40,349 nt of DNA from Acidocella aromatica (lineage in GTDB: Bacteria; Pseudomonadota; Alphaproteobacteria; Acetobacterales; Acetobacteraceae): contig NZ_JACHFJ010000017.1 of the NCBI RefSeq assembly GCF_014201825.1, forward strand, positions 1-40,349. Direction: 5' to 3'. Positions 18,883 through 27,763 of the stretch are shown here, one piece after another. Position numbers and translations under genes: made by a program. How positions within the stretch are numbered: the stretch's first letter is position 1; each line of letters begins with the position of its first letter. The notes beneath the pieces were generated by a model, which did not search any database, was not told the origin of the DNA, and saw nothing but the letters and a program-made list of their open reading frames with translations.

Positions 18883-19857
18883 ATGATTCGACGATCAACA
18901 TTCGTGCCGCTCTGGCTCATTCTGACTGGTTTGGCCCTCACCGCGCAGGCTCCGGCCAGCTGGGTGACGGTGGGGGTTACCCAGCAAGCGCCCATCCTCT
19001 CCGGCTTTGCCTCTGTGCAGCCAAGTGTACCCATCGCAATCACCGCCCTGCAATCCGGTGTGCTCACCAATCTCTCCGTGGTGCCGGGCGAAAGTGTGCA
19101 GCCGGGTCAGATTATAGGACGCCTTGAAGGTCAGCAGATCGCGGCGGCACTGGCCGCGGCACAAGGGGCAAGCAACGCCGCCAACGCCTCCTTGGCGGCG
19201 GAGCGGGGCAAGCTCGCGGATCATCTCTCCACCAATGCGGCGGTGGCGCAGGCCCAGGCGGCGGCGGCTTCGGCCCGAGCCCAGCTTGCGGCGTTACGCG
19301 CCGCCGCTAGCCTGCAAAGCCCGGTGGCCGGGCAAGTGCAAAGCTTGGCTGCTGGGCCGGGGGCAGCCTTGCAGCCGGGGCAGGCCGTGGCGGTGGTGCA
19401 ACCGGCCGCCGGCGCCTGGGTGAAGGCGGTGCTCTACGGCCCGCGGGCAGCCACACTTTTCCCCGGCACGGCGGCGCGGTTCATCCCCGCCGATGGCGCG
19501 CCCGTTGTGCCCGTTACGCTGCTCGGCATGCAGGGCACACAGGCCGATGGCGGGGTGGTTCTGGCATTTTCAGGCCAGGCGCTGCAGCCCGGCGAAGCGG
19601 GCACTCTTAGTCTCTTCTTGCCACGTCGCCCAGTGCTGCTGGTGCCCAGCTCGGCTTTGGTACTGGATGATGGACGCTGGTGGGTGATGCTGCATGACGC
19701 GCAAGGCGACCACGCCGTGCAGGTGGTGCCGGGCGCGGCGCAGGGCGCGCAAACGCCAATCCTTTCGGGCCTTGTTGCCGGGGATCAGGTCATCGTCCAG
19801 GATGCTGCGCTGCTCTACCATCGCGGCATCGCTTCCCAATATCAGCCGCCGGATTAA
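18883..19857 (+). CDS. RND efflux periplasmic adaptor (membrane fusion protein)
   Basis: A 324-residue adaptor with an N-terminal signal peptide (LWLILTGLALTAQAPA). It has split biotinyl-lipoyl halves (VVPGESVQPGQIIGRLEGQQ and SPVAGQVQSLAAGPGAALQPG) around a short alanine-rich alpha-hairpin (about residues 90-140), then a beta-barrel and membrane-proximal region (SALVLDDGRWWVMLHD, VVPGAAQGAQTPILSGL). It links the inner membrane pump to the outer membrane channel. The hairpin is short, as in adaptors of small or divergent RND systems. Its stop is 3 bp before the pump ATG, so the three genes form one operon. Confidence 0.83.
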   Translation: MIRRSTFVPLWLILTGLALTAQAPASWVTVGVTQQAPILSGFASVQPSVPIAITALQSGVLTNLSVVPGESVQPGQIIGRLEGQQIAAALAAAQGASNAANASLAAERGKLADHLSTNAAVAQAQAAAASARAQLAALRAAASLQSPVAGQVQSLAAGPGAALQPGQAVAVVQPAAGAWVKAVLYGPRAATLFPGTAARFIPADGAPVVPVTLLGMQGTQADGGVVLAFSGQALQPGEAGTLSLFLPRRPVLLVPSSALVLDDGRWWVMLHDAQGDHAVQVVPGAAQGAQTPILSGLVAGDQVIVQDAALLYHRGIASQYQPPD

Positions 19858-19860
19858 GCT

Positions 19861-22800
19861 ATGACAGCCGCTTTGCTCCGCCTGCTCGGTCGCCCGGCCT
19901 TGTGGCTGATGATCTATGCGGCGTTACTCGGTTACGGACTGTTCGCGCTGTTCAATATCCCCGAGGAGGTTCTGCCCGCTTTCAACTATCCCGAGGTGAG
20001 TGTCTCGGTGCATCTGCCCGGCACTACCGCCACGGATATGGAGGCGATGGTGGCCACCCCGCTGGAGGGTGTGCTGCTCGGCCTGCCGGGAGTGTCCAAT
20101 GTCCGCAGTACCATCAGCGACGGGCTGGTGGAGACCGATATGCGCTTTGCCGCCACTACCAGCGCCCAGGCGGATTTGCAGGCGGTGAACGGTGCTATCG
20201 AACGCGCCCAGACCAGCCTGCCGCCGGGCGCGCAGCCTTTCACGCAGATTATGGGCAATGCCATCAACGAAGTGGCGGATTACGCAGTGCGCATTGCTCC
20301 CGGCGCCTCACAAGCGGAGGTGGCGCGAGCGGTGGCGATGCGGCTGGTGCCGGCCTTGCGCGCGGTGCCCGGGGTGCAGCTTGTTACCTCCGCAGGGTTG
20401 GGGGATGAGGCGCTCTGGGTGCAGCCTAACCTTGCCGCCATGGAGCAGGCCGGTGTTTCCGTGCGGGCTTTGCAACAAGCGCTGGCCGGACAGGCCATGC
20501 TGGTGCCGGGAGGTTTCCTCAGCCTTGGCCATACGGATTCTCTTATCACCTTCGGCAACGCGCCAAGTGCAGCCGCGCTGGCACAAGTACCGGTGATGAG
20601 CCCCCATGGGCCGATTCCGCTGGGGGCGCTGGCGCGCGTTGTGCACAGCACGGAGCCGGTGCATCAACGCGAATTGCTGGATGGCGAGCCCGCTATCGCA
20701 TTGGTTGTTTTCAAACAGCAGGGTGCTTCCACTTTGCCCGTGACGCGGGCGCTGGCACAGGCCATCAAAAGCGTGCCGTTGCCGCAAGGCGTTTCCGTGG
20801 TGCGGATCTACGATCAGGGCCATCTTGTGGGGGCAACGAGCGACGATCTGCGCCGCAATCTGCTCATCGGCGGCGTGTTGGCCATTGCTGGACTGCTCGC
20901 CGTGTTGGGGGGCGGCAGCGGCGCCTGGCTGCTGGCCTTGTCTCTTCCGGCCTCGCTGTTGCTGGGTATTGCCGGGCTGTACGCCACCGGGCAAAGCCTC
21001 AACCTGCTCACCTTCGGCGCCATCATCGTAGCGCTTGGGCTGGTGGCGGATGATTCCATCATCGTGCTGGAAAGCATTTTTCATCGCTGGGAAGCGGGCG
21101 ATGACACCTGGCCAGGCATCTGGCGAGGTGTGCGGGAAATCATGGCGCCGGATATCATCGGCACGCTCACCACCATGCTGGTTTTCGTGCCGCTGCTATT
21201 CACCGGCGGGCTGGCCGGGCTATTCTGCGTGCCCTTCGCGTTGGGCATGATCTTCTCACTCGGCGCCTCGCTGCTGGTTTCTCTCACGCTGATTCCGCTG
21301 GGGCTGTTGCCGCGCCATGCCGTGCGCCCGCCGCGCACGGCCAATGCGTTGCTCATCCGGCTGATGGGCTGGAACCGCCGATTGTTCCGCCTCGCCCTGG
21401 CCTACCCGAAGCGCGCCGTGCTGGTCTGCGTGGTGCTGCTGCTGGCGAGCTCTGGGGCGATGAGCCTGGTTTCGGTGAATGTGCTGCCTTTGCCGAATGA
21501 GGGCGTGCTGCTCGAATCCTTCACCCTGGCGCCAGGCACGTCGCTCGCTGATACGGATGCGCTGATGCGCCGCCTCTTCGCCCGGCTGGCAAAAGACCCA
21601 GCGGTTGAGCACGTGCTGGCGCGCATCGGCTCGGCTGCTGATTCCACCTATACCGAGCCTGCTTATGCCGGAGAGATCACCATCCGCCTGAAACCCGGCG
21701 CGGGCGGCGCCAGCCTGGATGCTATTGCCAACCGCGTGCAGGCGGAAACGCAATTCCCCTCGCTACAAACAGGCATCGACACGCCGACCATCGAACGGTT
21801 GGGCGAAAGCCTGAACGGCCTGCCGCAGCCCTTCGCGCTGGATTTGTACGGCGATGATCTTGGCCAGATGTCCGCCACCGCCCAGGAAATCGCCCATCGC
21901 CTCGGCCGCGTGCCGGGGTTGAGTGATCTGTTCAATGATCAGGGTTATCCGGAGACCCAAATCCGCATCACCCCGCATGCGGCCGCGCTGGCGGCGGCGG
22001 GAATGACGCCAGCGGAATTGAGCGGTGAGGTTTCCACCCTTATGGCCGGGCAGGTGGTGGCTGAACTGCCGGATGGCGCTGCGCCGCTACCGCTTTATCT
22101 GCGCCTGCCGGACCCGCGCTTGCTCTCTCAGGAAGGGCTCGACGCACTGCCGGTGGGGCCGGACAGTGCCACGCCTTTGGGCTCGTTGGCGGATATCTCG
22201 TTCACCACCAGCCCCAACCAGTTCATGCGCATTGATGGTGCCCGAGCGCTGGAAATTCTCGCCACCCCCACCACCGCGCCCGATATCGCCATCGTCCAGG
22301 CGAAGCGCGCGTTGGTTGGGCTGAAGCTGCCACTGGGCGAGCGGATCGTTTTCGGTGGGTTGTACCCGATGCTGGAGCGTGCCGCATTGGGGCTGGGCGT
22401 GGCCGCCATCGCCGCCGTTACGGCTTTGGTTTGGGTGCTGTTCCTGCGCTTCTCCGGCCGGCGCGTGCCGCTCTTGCTGTTGGCGCAGATTCCGCTGGCG
22501 ATGACCGGCGGCGGATTAGCCCTGGCGGCCAGCGGGCTGGGGCTGAACGGGATCGGGTTAATCGGCTTCCTGGCCTTGGCCGGGGTGAGTTTGAATCACG
22601 GCGTGGTGCTGCTGGACCGAGCCCAGCGTAACGAGGCGGCGGGTATGAGCCCGGAAGCTGCCATGGATGAGGCGCTGAACGTGCGCTTCCGCCCCATCTT
22701 TCTCACCACCGCCGTGGCGATTCTTGGTATGCTGCCCACAGCCCTCGGCTTTGGTACCGGCGCCGCGCCGGAACGGGGGCTGGCGGTGGTCATCGGCGGG

Positions 22801-22893
22801 GGCATTCTTTGGAGTGCGCTGCTCTGCACCAACTTGCTGCCTGCTCTCTATCTGGCCGGGCGTGGCGGACGGAAGCCGGAGACACAGCCGTGA
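19861..22893 (+). CDS. RND-family efflux pump, inner membrane subunit
   Basis: A 1010-residue protein with the duplicated RND plan: a first helix near residues 12-32, a periplasmic domain, six helices, then a repeat. The proton-relay motif in TM4 is GLVADDSIIVLESI (Asp397-Asp398). This is the double-aspartate form usual in drug-type pumps, not the single-Asp forms of classical CzcA/CusA metal pumps. No methionine relay like that of CusA is obvious. Neighbours are an adaptor (3 bp upstream) and an outer membrane factor (4-bp overlap downstream). The heavy-metal-type two-component system upstream suggests metal or envelope stress. The exported compound cannot be set from sequence. Confidence 0.85.
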   Translation: MTAALLRLLGRPALWLMIYAALLGYGLFALFNIPEEVLPAFNYPEVSVSVHLPGTTATDMEAMVATPLEGVLLGLPGVSNVRSTISDGLVETDMRFAATTSAQADLQAVNGAIERAQTSLPPGAQPFTQIMGNAINEVADYAVRIAPGASQAEVARAVAMRLVPALRAVPGVQLVTSAGLGDEALWVQPNLAAMEQAGVSVRALQQALAGQAMLVPGGFLSLGHTDSLITFGNAPSAAALAQVPVMSPHGPIPLGALARVVHSTEPVHQRELLDGEPAIALVVFKQQGASTLPVTRALAQAIKSVPLPQGVSVVRIYDQGHLVGATSDDLRRNLLIGGVLAIAGLLAVLGGGSGAWLLALSLPASLLLGIAGLYATGQSLNLLTFGAIIVALGLVADDSIIVLESIFHRWEAGDDTWPGIWRGVREIMAPDIIGTLTTMLVFVPLLFTGGLAGLFCVPFALGMIFSLGASLLVSLTLIPLGLLPRHAVRPPRTANALLIRLMGWNRRLFRLALAYPKRAVLVCVVLLLASSGAMSLVSVNVLPLPNEGVLLESFTLAPGTSLADTDALMRRLFARLAKDPAVEHVLARIGSAADSTYTEPAYAGEITIRLKPGAGGASLDAIANRVQAETQFPSLQTGIDTPTIERLGESLNGLPQPFALDLYGDDLGQMSATAQEIAHRLGRVPGLSDLFNDQGYPETQIRITPHAAALAAAGMTPAELSGEVSTLMAGQVVAELPDGAAPLPLYLRLPDPRLLSQEGLDALPVGPDSATPLGSLADISFTTSPNQFMRIDGARALEILATPTTAPDIAIVQAKRALVGLKLPLGERIVFGGLYPMLERAALGLGVAAIAAVTALVWVLFLRFSGRRVPLLLLAQIPLAMTGGGLALAASGLGLNGIGLIGFLALAGVSLNHGVVLLDRAQRNEAAGMSPEAAMDEALNVRFRPIFLTTAVAILGMLPTALGFGTGAAPERGLAVVIGGGILWSALLCTNLLPALYLAGRGGRKPETQP

Positions 22894-24146
22894 AGCGCAT
22901 GGTTCTGCTGGCTCTTGCCGGGCTTTCAAGCTGCGCTGCTTATCATCCCGCCCCTTTGCTGGACACAGCACAGGTTGCCGTACCACTACCAACCGCGCAA
23001 CCTTTGACGCTGGCACAGCTTGTCGCCCTGGCGATGAAACGGGATCCTGACTTGGTGGCCGCGCGGGCGCAGGCTGGCATCGCCCAGGCGGAGCTGCTGG
23101 CCGCCGGAACACCGCCTGACCCATCGCTCTCCATAGGGTTCGAGGCGCTGCTGGGCGGCCCGGCCTCCATGTCCGCCATCGCGGGCAGCTTGGGTGAAGA
23201 TGTCTCGCTCCTTGTTACCCGTTCAGCCGATGTAAATGCCGCTAAGGCGCATTTGTTGCAGGTGAATGCAAACATCCTCTGGCAGGAATGGCAGGTGGCC
23301 GCGCGGGCGGCGCAACTTGGGGTGACGTTGACCGGTGAGGCCGCCGACTTGGCGAGCCTGCATAGCGATGATCAGGCGCTGACGGCGCTGGAGCAGGATG
23401 TGCAGGTACAGACGGCGGCGGGTAATCTCACCCAACAGGATGTGTCAGCCACGCAAACTGCGCTGGCGGTGCTCCGCATCGCCTTGAATAGCGAGGAGCG
23501 GTCCCAGGCGCGGGATGAAGCGCAACTCGACGCGCTATTGGCGCTACCGTCCGGCACCCCGGTTGCTCTAACCCCGCCTGATGTGGCGCAAATTCCACCA
23601 GAGCGTCAGCAACAAGCCCTCGCCACCTTGCCGCGGCGCCGGCCGGACCTTCTGGCCCTGCGTTATGGCTATACCGAAGCCGATGAAAAACTCCGAGCCG
23701 TAATCCGCAGCCAGTTCCTGCCCATCAGCCTCGGCGCGCAAGGCGGGCGTGATACATCAGGCGTGGTCAGCGCCGGGCCGCAGGTTGCGCTGTCCTTGCC
23801 CTTGTTCAATCGCAACCGTCCAGCAATTCAAACCGCCGAGGCCACGCGCGCCGCCCTGCGCGCACAATATGCGGCCAGCTTGGCTGATGCCCGGAACGGC
23901 GCCGAAGCGCTGGAGCAAAGCATCTCATTACTGCAACGCCAAGCAACACAAGCTGATCAGGCCGCCGCGCAGGCTGCCTCTATCGCCGAGGATGCCCGCC
24001 ATACCTTTGCCGCAGGTGGGCTGGATGCCAGGATGGAAACCGACCTCATCACTGCTGCTGGAGACCGTGAGCGTGAGGTGATTCAACTGCACACGCAACT
24101 GCAAACGGCGAACCTCTCCTTGGCTGTGTTGCTGGGGTTGGATTAG
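22890..24146 (+). CDS. TolC-family outer membrane efflux lipoprotein
   Basis: About 418 residues from a GTG at 22890 (GTGA overlap with the pump stop); an ATG at 22899 is the alternative. The N-terminus is a lipoprotein signal ending in LSSC, giving a lipidated cysteine near residue 15. Two long heptad-rich helical segments follow (around 55-200 and 250-400), including PRRRPDLLALRYGYTEADEKLRAV, the conserved TolC-type PDL block. It forms the outer membrane exit duct of the tripartite pump. The 3' end overlaps the convergent HAD gene by about 98 bp. Confidence 0.83.
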   Translation: MKRMVLLALAGLSSCAAYHPAPLLDTAQVAVPLPTAQPLTLAQLVALAMKRDPDLVAARAQAGIAQAELLAAGTPPDPSLSIGFEALLGGPASMSAIAGSLGEDVSLLVTRSADVNAAKAHLLQVNANILWQEWQVAARAAQLGVTLTGEAADLASLHSDDQALTALEQDVQVQTAAGNLTQQDVSATQTALAVLRIALNSEERSQARDEAQLDALLALPSGTPVALTPPDVAQIPPERQQQALATLPRRRPDLLALRYGYTEADEKLRAVIRSQFLPISLGAQGGRDTSGVVSAGPQVALSLPLFNRNRPAIQTAEATRAALRAQYAASLADARNGAEALEQSISLLQRQATQADQAAAQAASIAEDARHTFAAGGLDARMETDLITAAGDREREVIQLHTQLQTANLSLAVLLGLD

Positions 24147-24831
24147 CCGCGAGCCCCAGGCAGGCGGGCAGGTCGGCGAGCGTGGTAATTTCATAAGCGG
24201 GTTTTCCCGGCAGGCGTTCTCGCCTTTGGCCATAGCGGTTGCACCAGACCACACGCATGCCGAAATCGGCGGCGGCGAAGGCGTCCCAGCCATTGGAGGA
24301 TTGAAAGCTGATGGCGGATGCGGGAACCCCCAGCCTGTCCAGTGCGTATTGGTATACCCGCCGGTCGGTCTTGTAGGTGCGTAAGGGGTGCACGGAGAGC
24401 ACCTCATCGAACAGGCCGGAAAGACCAGCGCTCTCGATGGCGTTGGCCAGCATCTCGGGTGTGCCATTGGAAAGGATAGCGGTTTTAAACCCCGCTTTAC
24501 GCAGGGTTTTTAGCACATCCGGCACTTCGGGGAACGCGCAGAGCACCTCATACAGCGCCATTAGAGCCGCATGGCGGGCTGGCGACATTAGGCCGAGGCT
24601 GTCCAGTGCGAATTCCAGCGCCTCCGCCGTTACCTGCCGGAAATCCGCATAGGCCCCCTGCAGGGCGCGCAGCCAAGTATATTGCAGTTGCTTGTCACGC
24701 CACAGGGTGGTCAGCGCGGCGCGAGCGTCATCTGGGATATCCGGAAAGCGTGCGGCGGCGGAGCTGAAATCGAACAGCGTACCATAGGCATCGAACACAC
24801 AGGCTTGCACGGGTTGCACGAGGGGCGGCAT
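24049..24831 (-). CDS. Haloacid dehalogenase, type II (HAD superfamily)
   Basis: About 260 residues from the ATG at 24831. The nucleophile Asp14 lies in FDAYGTLFD. Motif II is LSNGTPEML, the lysine lies in YKTDRRVYQYALDRLG, and the C-terminal acidic motif SSNGWDAFAAADFGMRVVWCNR matches L-2-haloacid dehalogenases. These hydrolyse L-2-haloalkanoic acids to D-2-hydroxy acids; phosphatase or epoxide activity is also possible in this subfamily. Its last ~35 residues overlap the TolC gene on the other strand and look unconserved, so the natural stop may have been lost. It lies 16 bp after the TetR gene, in an apparent two-gene operon. Confidence 0.82.
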   Translation of the reverse strand: MPPLVQPVQACVFDAYGTLFDFSSAAARFPDIPDDARAALTTLWRDKQLQYTWLRALQGAYADFRQVTAEALEFALDSLGLMSPARHAALMALYEVLCAFPEVPDVLKTLRKAGFKTAILSNGTPEMLANAIESAGLSGLFDEVLSVHPLRTYKTDRRVYQYALDRLGVPASAISFQSSNGWDAFAAADFGMRVVWCNRYGQRRERLPGKPAYEITTLADLPACLGLAANPTPATQPRRGSPFAVACAVESPHAHGLQQQ

Positions 24832-24847
24832 GTGAGCGTATCTCCGT

Positions 24848-25459
24848 TCAATATTGCGGTATTGTCGGCAAGGAGAGGCCGAGCGGGGTAAGGGCAGCCT
24901 CAACCATCCGGCGCAGCCGTGCCGGGTTCGGGTCCAGCCGGGCAAGAACGCGCAACGCCAGCACGGCACCAAAGAGTGCTTCTGCGGTAAGGGCGGGATC
25001 GGCATCTCCGGGCAGCAGCCTAGCTTGCATCGCCCGCCCGGTCTGGTCGCGCAGAAATGCCTCCACCTCGCTCAGGCGGTCGCGTACCAGGGTGCGAGTT
25101 TCCGGCTCATCAGCGCCGCCATCCAGGGCGGTGTTGATGAGCAGGCAACCCGAGGGCAGGTCTGGCGCCAGCGAAAGCACCAAAAGCTCGGTAAAGAAGC
25201 CCGTGATGGCGGCGCAGGGGTCCGCCAAGGCGGAAAGGCGCGGCAGGCGTTCCGCACTCAGCCCGGTATCGGCATAGCGGCGGAGCACTTCCCGGAACAG
25301 TCCGGCCTTGTCGCCAAACCTGTTATACAGCGCCGCCCCGCTGAGGCCGGTGGCCGACGTCAGATCGCGCAGGGAGGTGGCCGTATAGCCCTTACGCCAG
25401 AACAGGTCGCGGGCACGGTCGAGCAGGGCGTCATCATCGAGGGTACGGGGGCGGGGCAT
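24848..25459 (-). CDS. TetR-family transcriptional regulator
   Basis: A 203-residue regulator. The N-terminal helix-turn-helix spans about residues 10-55 (ALLDRARDLFWRKGYTATSL, SGAALYNRFGDKAGLF). The helical C-terminal ligand domain contains GCLLINTALDG, typical of the TetR subgroup regulating small-molecule detoxification genes. It is followed 16 bp later by the HAD dehalogenase gene, probably co-transcribed. A perfect inverted repeat lies just upstream of its start, consistent with autoregulation. The ligand is unknown. Confidence 0.85.
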   Translation of the reverse strand: MPRPRTLDDDALLDRARDLFWRKGYTATSLRDLTSATGLSGAALYNRFGDKAGLFREVLRRYADTGLSAERLPRLSALADPCAAITGFFTELLVLSLAPDLPSGCLLINTALDGGADEPETRTLVRDRLSEVEAFLRDQTGRAMQARLLPGDADPALTAEALFGAVLALRVLARLDPNPARLRRMVEAALTPLGLSLPTIPQY

Positions 25460-25468
25460 GATGGCTCC

Positions 25469-25484
25469 AAAAGCAGACGCTTTT
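25469..25484. promoter_or_regulatory. Candidate TetR operator
   Basis: aaaagc-agac-gctttt is a perfect 6-4-6 inverted repeat, 10 bp upstream of the TetR ATG and next to an AT-rich promoter-like stretch (ttttaataat). This is the position expected for autorepression. Confidence 0.55.
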
Positions 25485-25619
25485 AATAATAGATCGATCG
25501 TTTTAAAAACAAGAGAGGGCGGCTAGTGAAGAACATGTTTCAGCCTGGCTGTAACCTTTCATCAATGGCCGCCGAACAGGTCGTTATGGCTTTTTCACTG
25601 CCTGAATCTGGAGCCGCTC

Positions 25620-25832
25620 ATGGATATGCCGCGTCCCGACGACGTCCTGCTGGATACCAAAAATGAGTTTGTCGGCGCGTCGGCCAGGGGAGGGGGATTT
25701 GGGCAACGTGGATTTAACTATCTTCAGCGCCGTCGTGTGGTGCTGGTCGGCAGTGACATTCCGGGCATAGAGGCGGCCGACATCCGGTTGGCTCTGCGCA
25801 AATTTCGCCTGGGTCCCGCGCTGCGGATGTAA
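25620..25832 (+). pseudogene. Fragment of a DUF2064/TIGR04282-type glycosyltransferase
   Basis: A 70-residue frame whose middle reads RRRVVLVGSDIPGIEAADIRLAL. This resembles the core of the radical-SAM/selenodomain-associated glycosyltransferase-like family (DUF2064), which is normally about 200 residues. The N-terminal nucleotide-binding part and the C-terminal half are missing, so this is an internal remnant and not a functional gene. The surrounding 25485-26002 holds no other gene. The family call is by eye and moderate at best. Confidence 0.4.
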
Positions 25833-26002
25833 ATCCGTTGCAATGCAGCCAAAGCCTTGTTAGAGGGGCGGCAAGTATCCTGGACCCGGTGCAATTCCGG
25901 GTGGCTCTTCCGGCCGCCGATCCGCCAGACCACGCACAAATCATGCTTTCCCATTTCCGAACCGTTCCGGCGGTCCGCATGATGGTCGTTTGCCGAGGTA
26001 CA

Positions 26003-27481
26003 ATGGAACGTTTCTCCCCTTACATATCTCAATGGCGATACAGCCCTCGTACCGAAATCCTCTCCGGCGTAGTCGTTGCGTTGGCGCTCATTCCTGAGGC
26101 GATCGGCTTTTCTGTCGTCGCCGGCGTTGATCCCAAGGTCGGGCTTTACGCCTCGGTGGTCATTGCCTGTGTCATTGCCTTCGTCGGCGGGCGGGCAGCC
26201 ATGATCTCTGCGGCCACCGCCTCCACCGCTGTGCTGATGACCGGTCTCGTGCATGCCCATGGCGTCCAATATCTGTTCGCCGCAACCATCCTCATGGGGC
26301 TGTTCCAGGTTCTAGGCGGTCTCTTGCGGCTAGACCGGTTGATGCGTTTCGTCTCGCAATCGGTACTCACTGGCTTTGTCAATGCTCTGGCGCTTCTTAT
26401 CTTCCTGGCGCAGTTGCCGCAGATCATTGGCGCGCAGCCTGTCACGTTTGTGCTTATCGCCGCCGGTCTCGCCATCATTTATGGCTTCCCCTACATCACC
26501 AAGGCGGTACCTGCGCCTTTGGTGGCCATTGCGGTACTCACCCTGGCTTGTTTTGGTCTGCATCTGCATGCACGGGTGGTTGCTGATCTCGGCCAGTTGC
26601 CCACAACCGTGCCGGTGTTCGCTCTGCCGCATGTGCCGTTGACGGCGGATATGCTGAAAACCATTGCTCCGATTGCGCTCACCATGGCGGTCGTGGGGCT
26701 GCTGGAATCTCTGCTCACCGCAGAAATCCTCGATGACATGACCGATACCAATAGCAGCAAGGAGAGCGAGAGCATCGGCCAGGGCATCGCCAATATCGTG
26801 TCGGCCTGCTTCGGTGGCATGGGCGGCTGTGCGATGATCGGGCAGTCGGTTATCAATGTCTCCTCCGGCGGGCGCGGGCGCCTCTCGACCCTCACCGCAG
26901 GGGCTGTGCTGTTGGTTTTGCTGGTGATGCTGCAACGTCTCCTGGCCTATGTGCCGGTTGCCGCGCTCACCGCCGTGATGATCATGGTCTCGATCAATAC
27001 CTTCTCCTGGCGCTCCATTCCGCAACTGCGGCGCAACCCATGGCAATCCTCGGTGGTGATGCTGGCGACGGTAGTGACGGTTGTAGCCACGCGCGATCTA
27101 TCCAAAGGCGTGCTGGTGGGCGTGGTGCTGTCCGGCGTGTTCTTTGCCGCCAAGGTGGCGCGCATGGTGAGGGTGGTTTCCACGCTTTCAGCTGACGAGC
27201 GGACCCAAACCTATGCCGTCGAGGGGCAGGTATTTTTCGCCTCGGCCGGTTCTTTTGCGAAGGAGATCGAGGTGAACGGACCCGCCGCCGACATTATTAT
27301 CGATGTTTCTCAAGCGCATTTTTGGGATATTTCCGCCATAGCGTCGCTGGACAAGGTGGTGCTGAAGGCCCGCCGGCATGGGAAGAAGGTCAGCATTATT
27401 GGCCTCAATGAGGCGAGTGCCACCATGGTTGAGCGCTTCGCTGTGCATGACAAGGAAGGTGCCGCCCAGCCGCAGCATTAA
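26003..27481 (+). CDS. SulP-family anion transporter with STAS domain
   Basis: A 492-residue inner membrane protein. The ATG at 26003 ([20 protein letters not shown]) is chosen over the longer open frame because SulP proteins start close to this segment and a gagg ribosome site precedes it. The membrane part contains the SulP hallmarks [26 protein letters not shown] and [20 protein letters not shown]. The C-terminal STAS domain covers about residues 405-485 ([20 protein letters not shown]). Family substrates include sulfate, bicarbonate, C4-dicarboxylates and oxyanions. The context gives no firm clue, though bicarbonate uptake would suit the carboxylase operon nearby. A strong hairpin follows. 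Confidence 0.85.
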   Translation: MERFSPYISQWRYSPRTEILSGVVVALALIPEAIGFSVVAGVDPKVGLYASVVIACVIAFVGGRAAMISAATASTAVLMTGLVHAHGVQYLFAATILMGLFQVLGGLLRLDRLMRFVSQSVLTGFVNALALLIFLAQLPQIIGAQPVTFVLIAAGLAIIYGFPYITKAVPAPLVAIAVLTLACFGLHLHARVVADLGQLPTTVPVFALPHVPLTADMLKTIAPIALTMAVVGLLESLLTAEILDDMTDTNSSKESESIGQGIANIVSACFGGMGGCAMIGQSVINVSSGGRGRLSTLTAGAVLLVLLVMLQRLLAYVPVAALTAVMIMVSINTFSWRSIPQLRRNPWQSSVVMLATVVTVVATRDLSKGVLVGVVLSGVFFAAKVARMVRVVSTLSADERTQTYAVEGQVFFASAGSFAKEIEVNGPAADIIIDVSQAHFWDISAIASLDKVVLKARRHGKKVSIIGLNEASATMVERFAVHDKEGAAQPQH

Positions 27482-27483
27482 AA

Positions 27484-27512
27484 TACCCTGCCGGGCAATG
27501 CCCGGCAGGGTA
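27484..27512 (+). terminator. Hairpin after the SulP gene
   Basis: A perfect 13-bp inverted repeat (taccctgccgggc / gcccggcagggta) with a 3-base loop begins 3 bases after the stop codon. No T-tract follows, so it may stabilise the 3' end or act as a poor intrinsic terminator. Confidence 0.65.
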
Positions 27513-27763
27513 GGCGCTCCGAGGCCGAACCTGAGCTTGATGAAGGCGACTGGTGTTTGCGGTTTTTACGGCCTGGAATGCACGGTACGGTACATCGTTC
27601 GGTGAGGGGGCACGGAACCAGTTCTATCATGGCCGCGGTCGGCGAGCAGTTCGGCCGCCTTGGGCAGATGGGGTAACAGTCAAACGTGGTCAAATCTCAG
27701 TGGCAAAAACCGTTCTTCCCGGGTCACTTCTCAGTGGAAAGCAACACCTAGAGACTGCGACTA
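27513..27763. other. Intergenic stretch, possible mobile-element debris
   Basis: No gene is recognised. The segment about 27680-27750 has the near-repeat tctcagtgg (27694-27702 and 27728-27736) spaced like short sequence blocks seen in transposase-adjacent debris. I could not assign it to a named insertion sequence. Confidence 0.3.
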
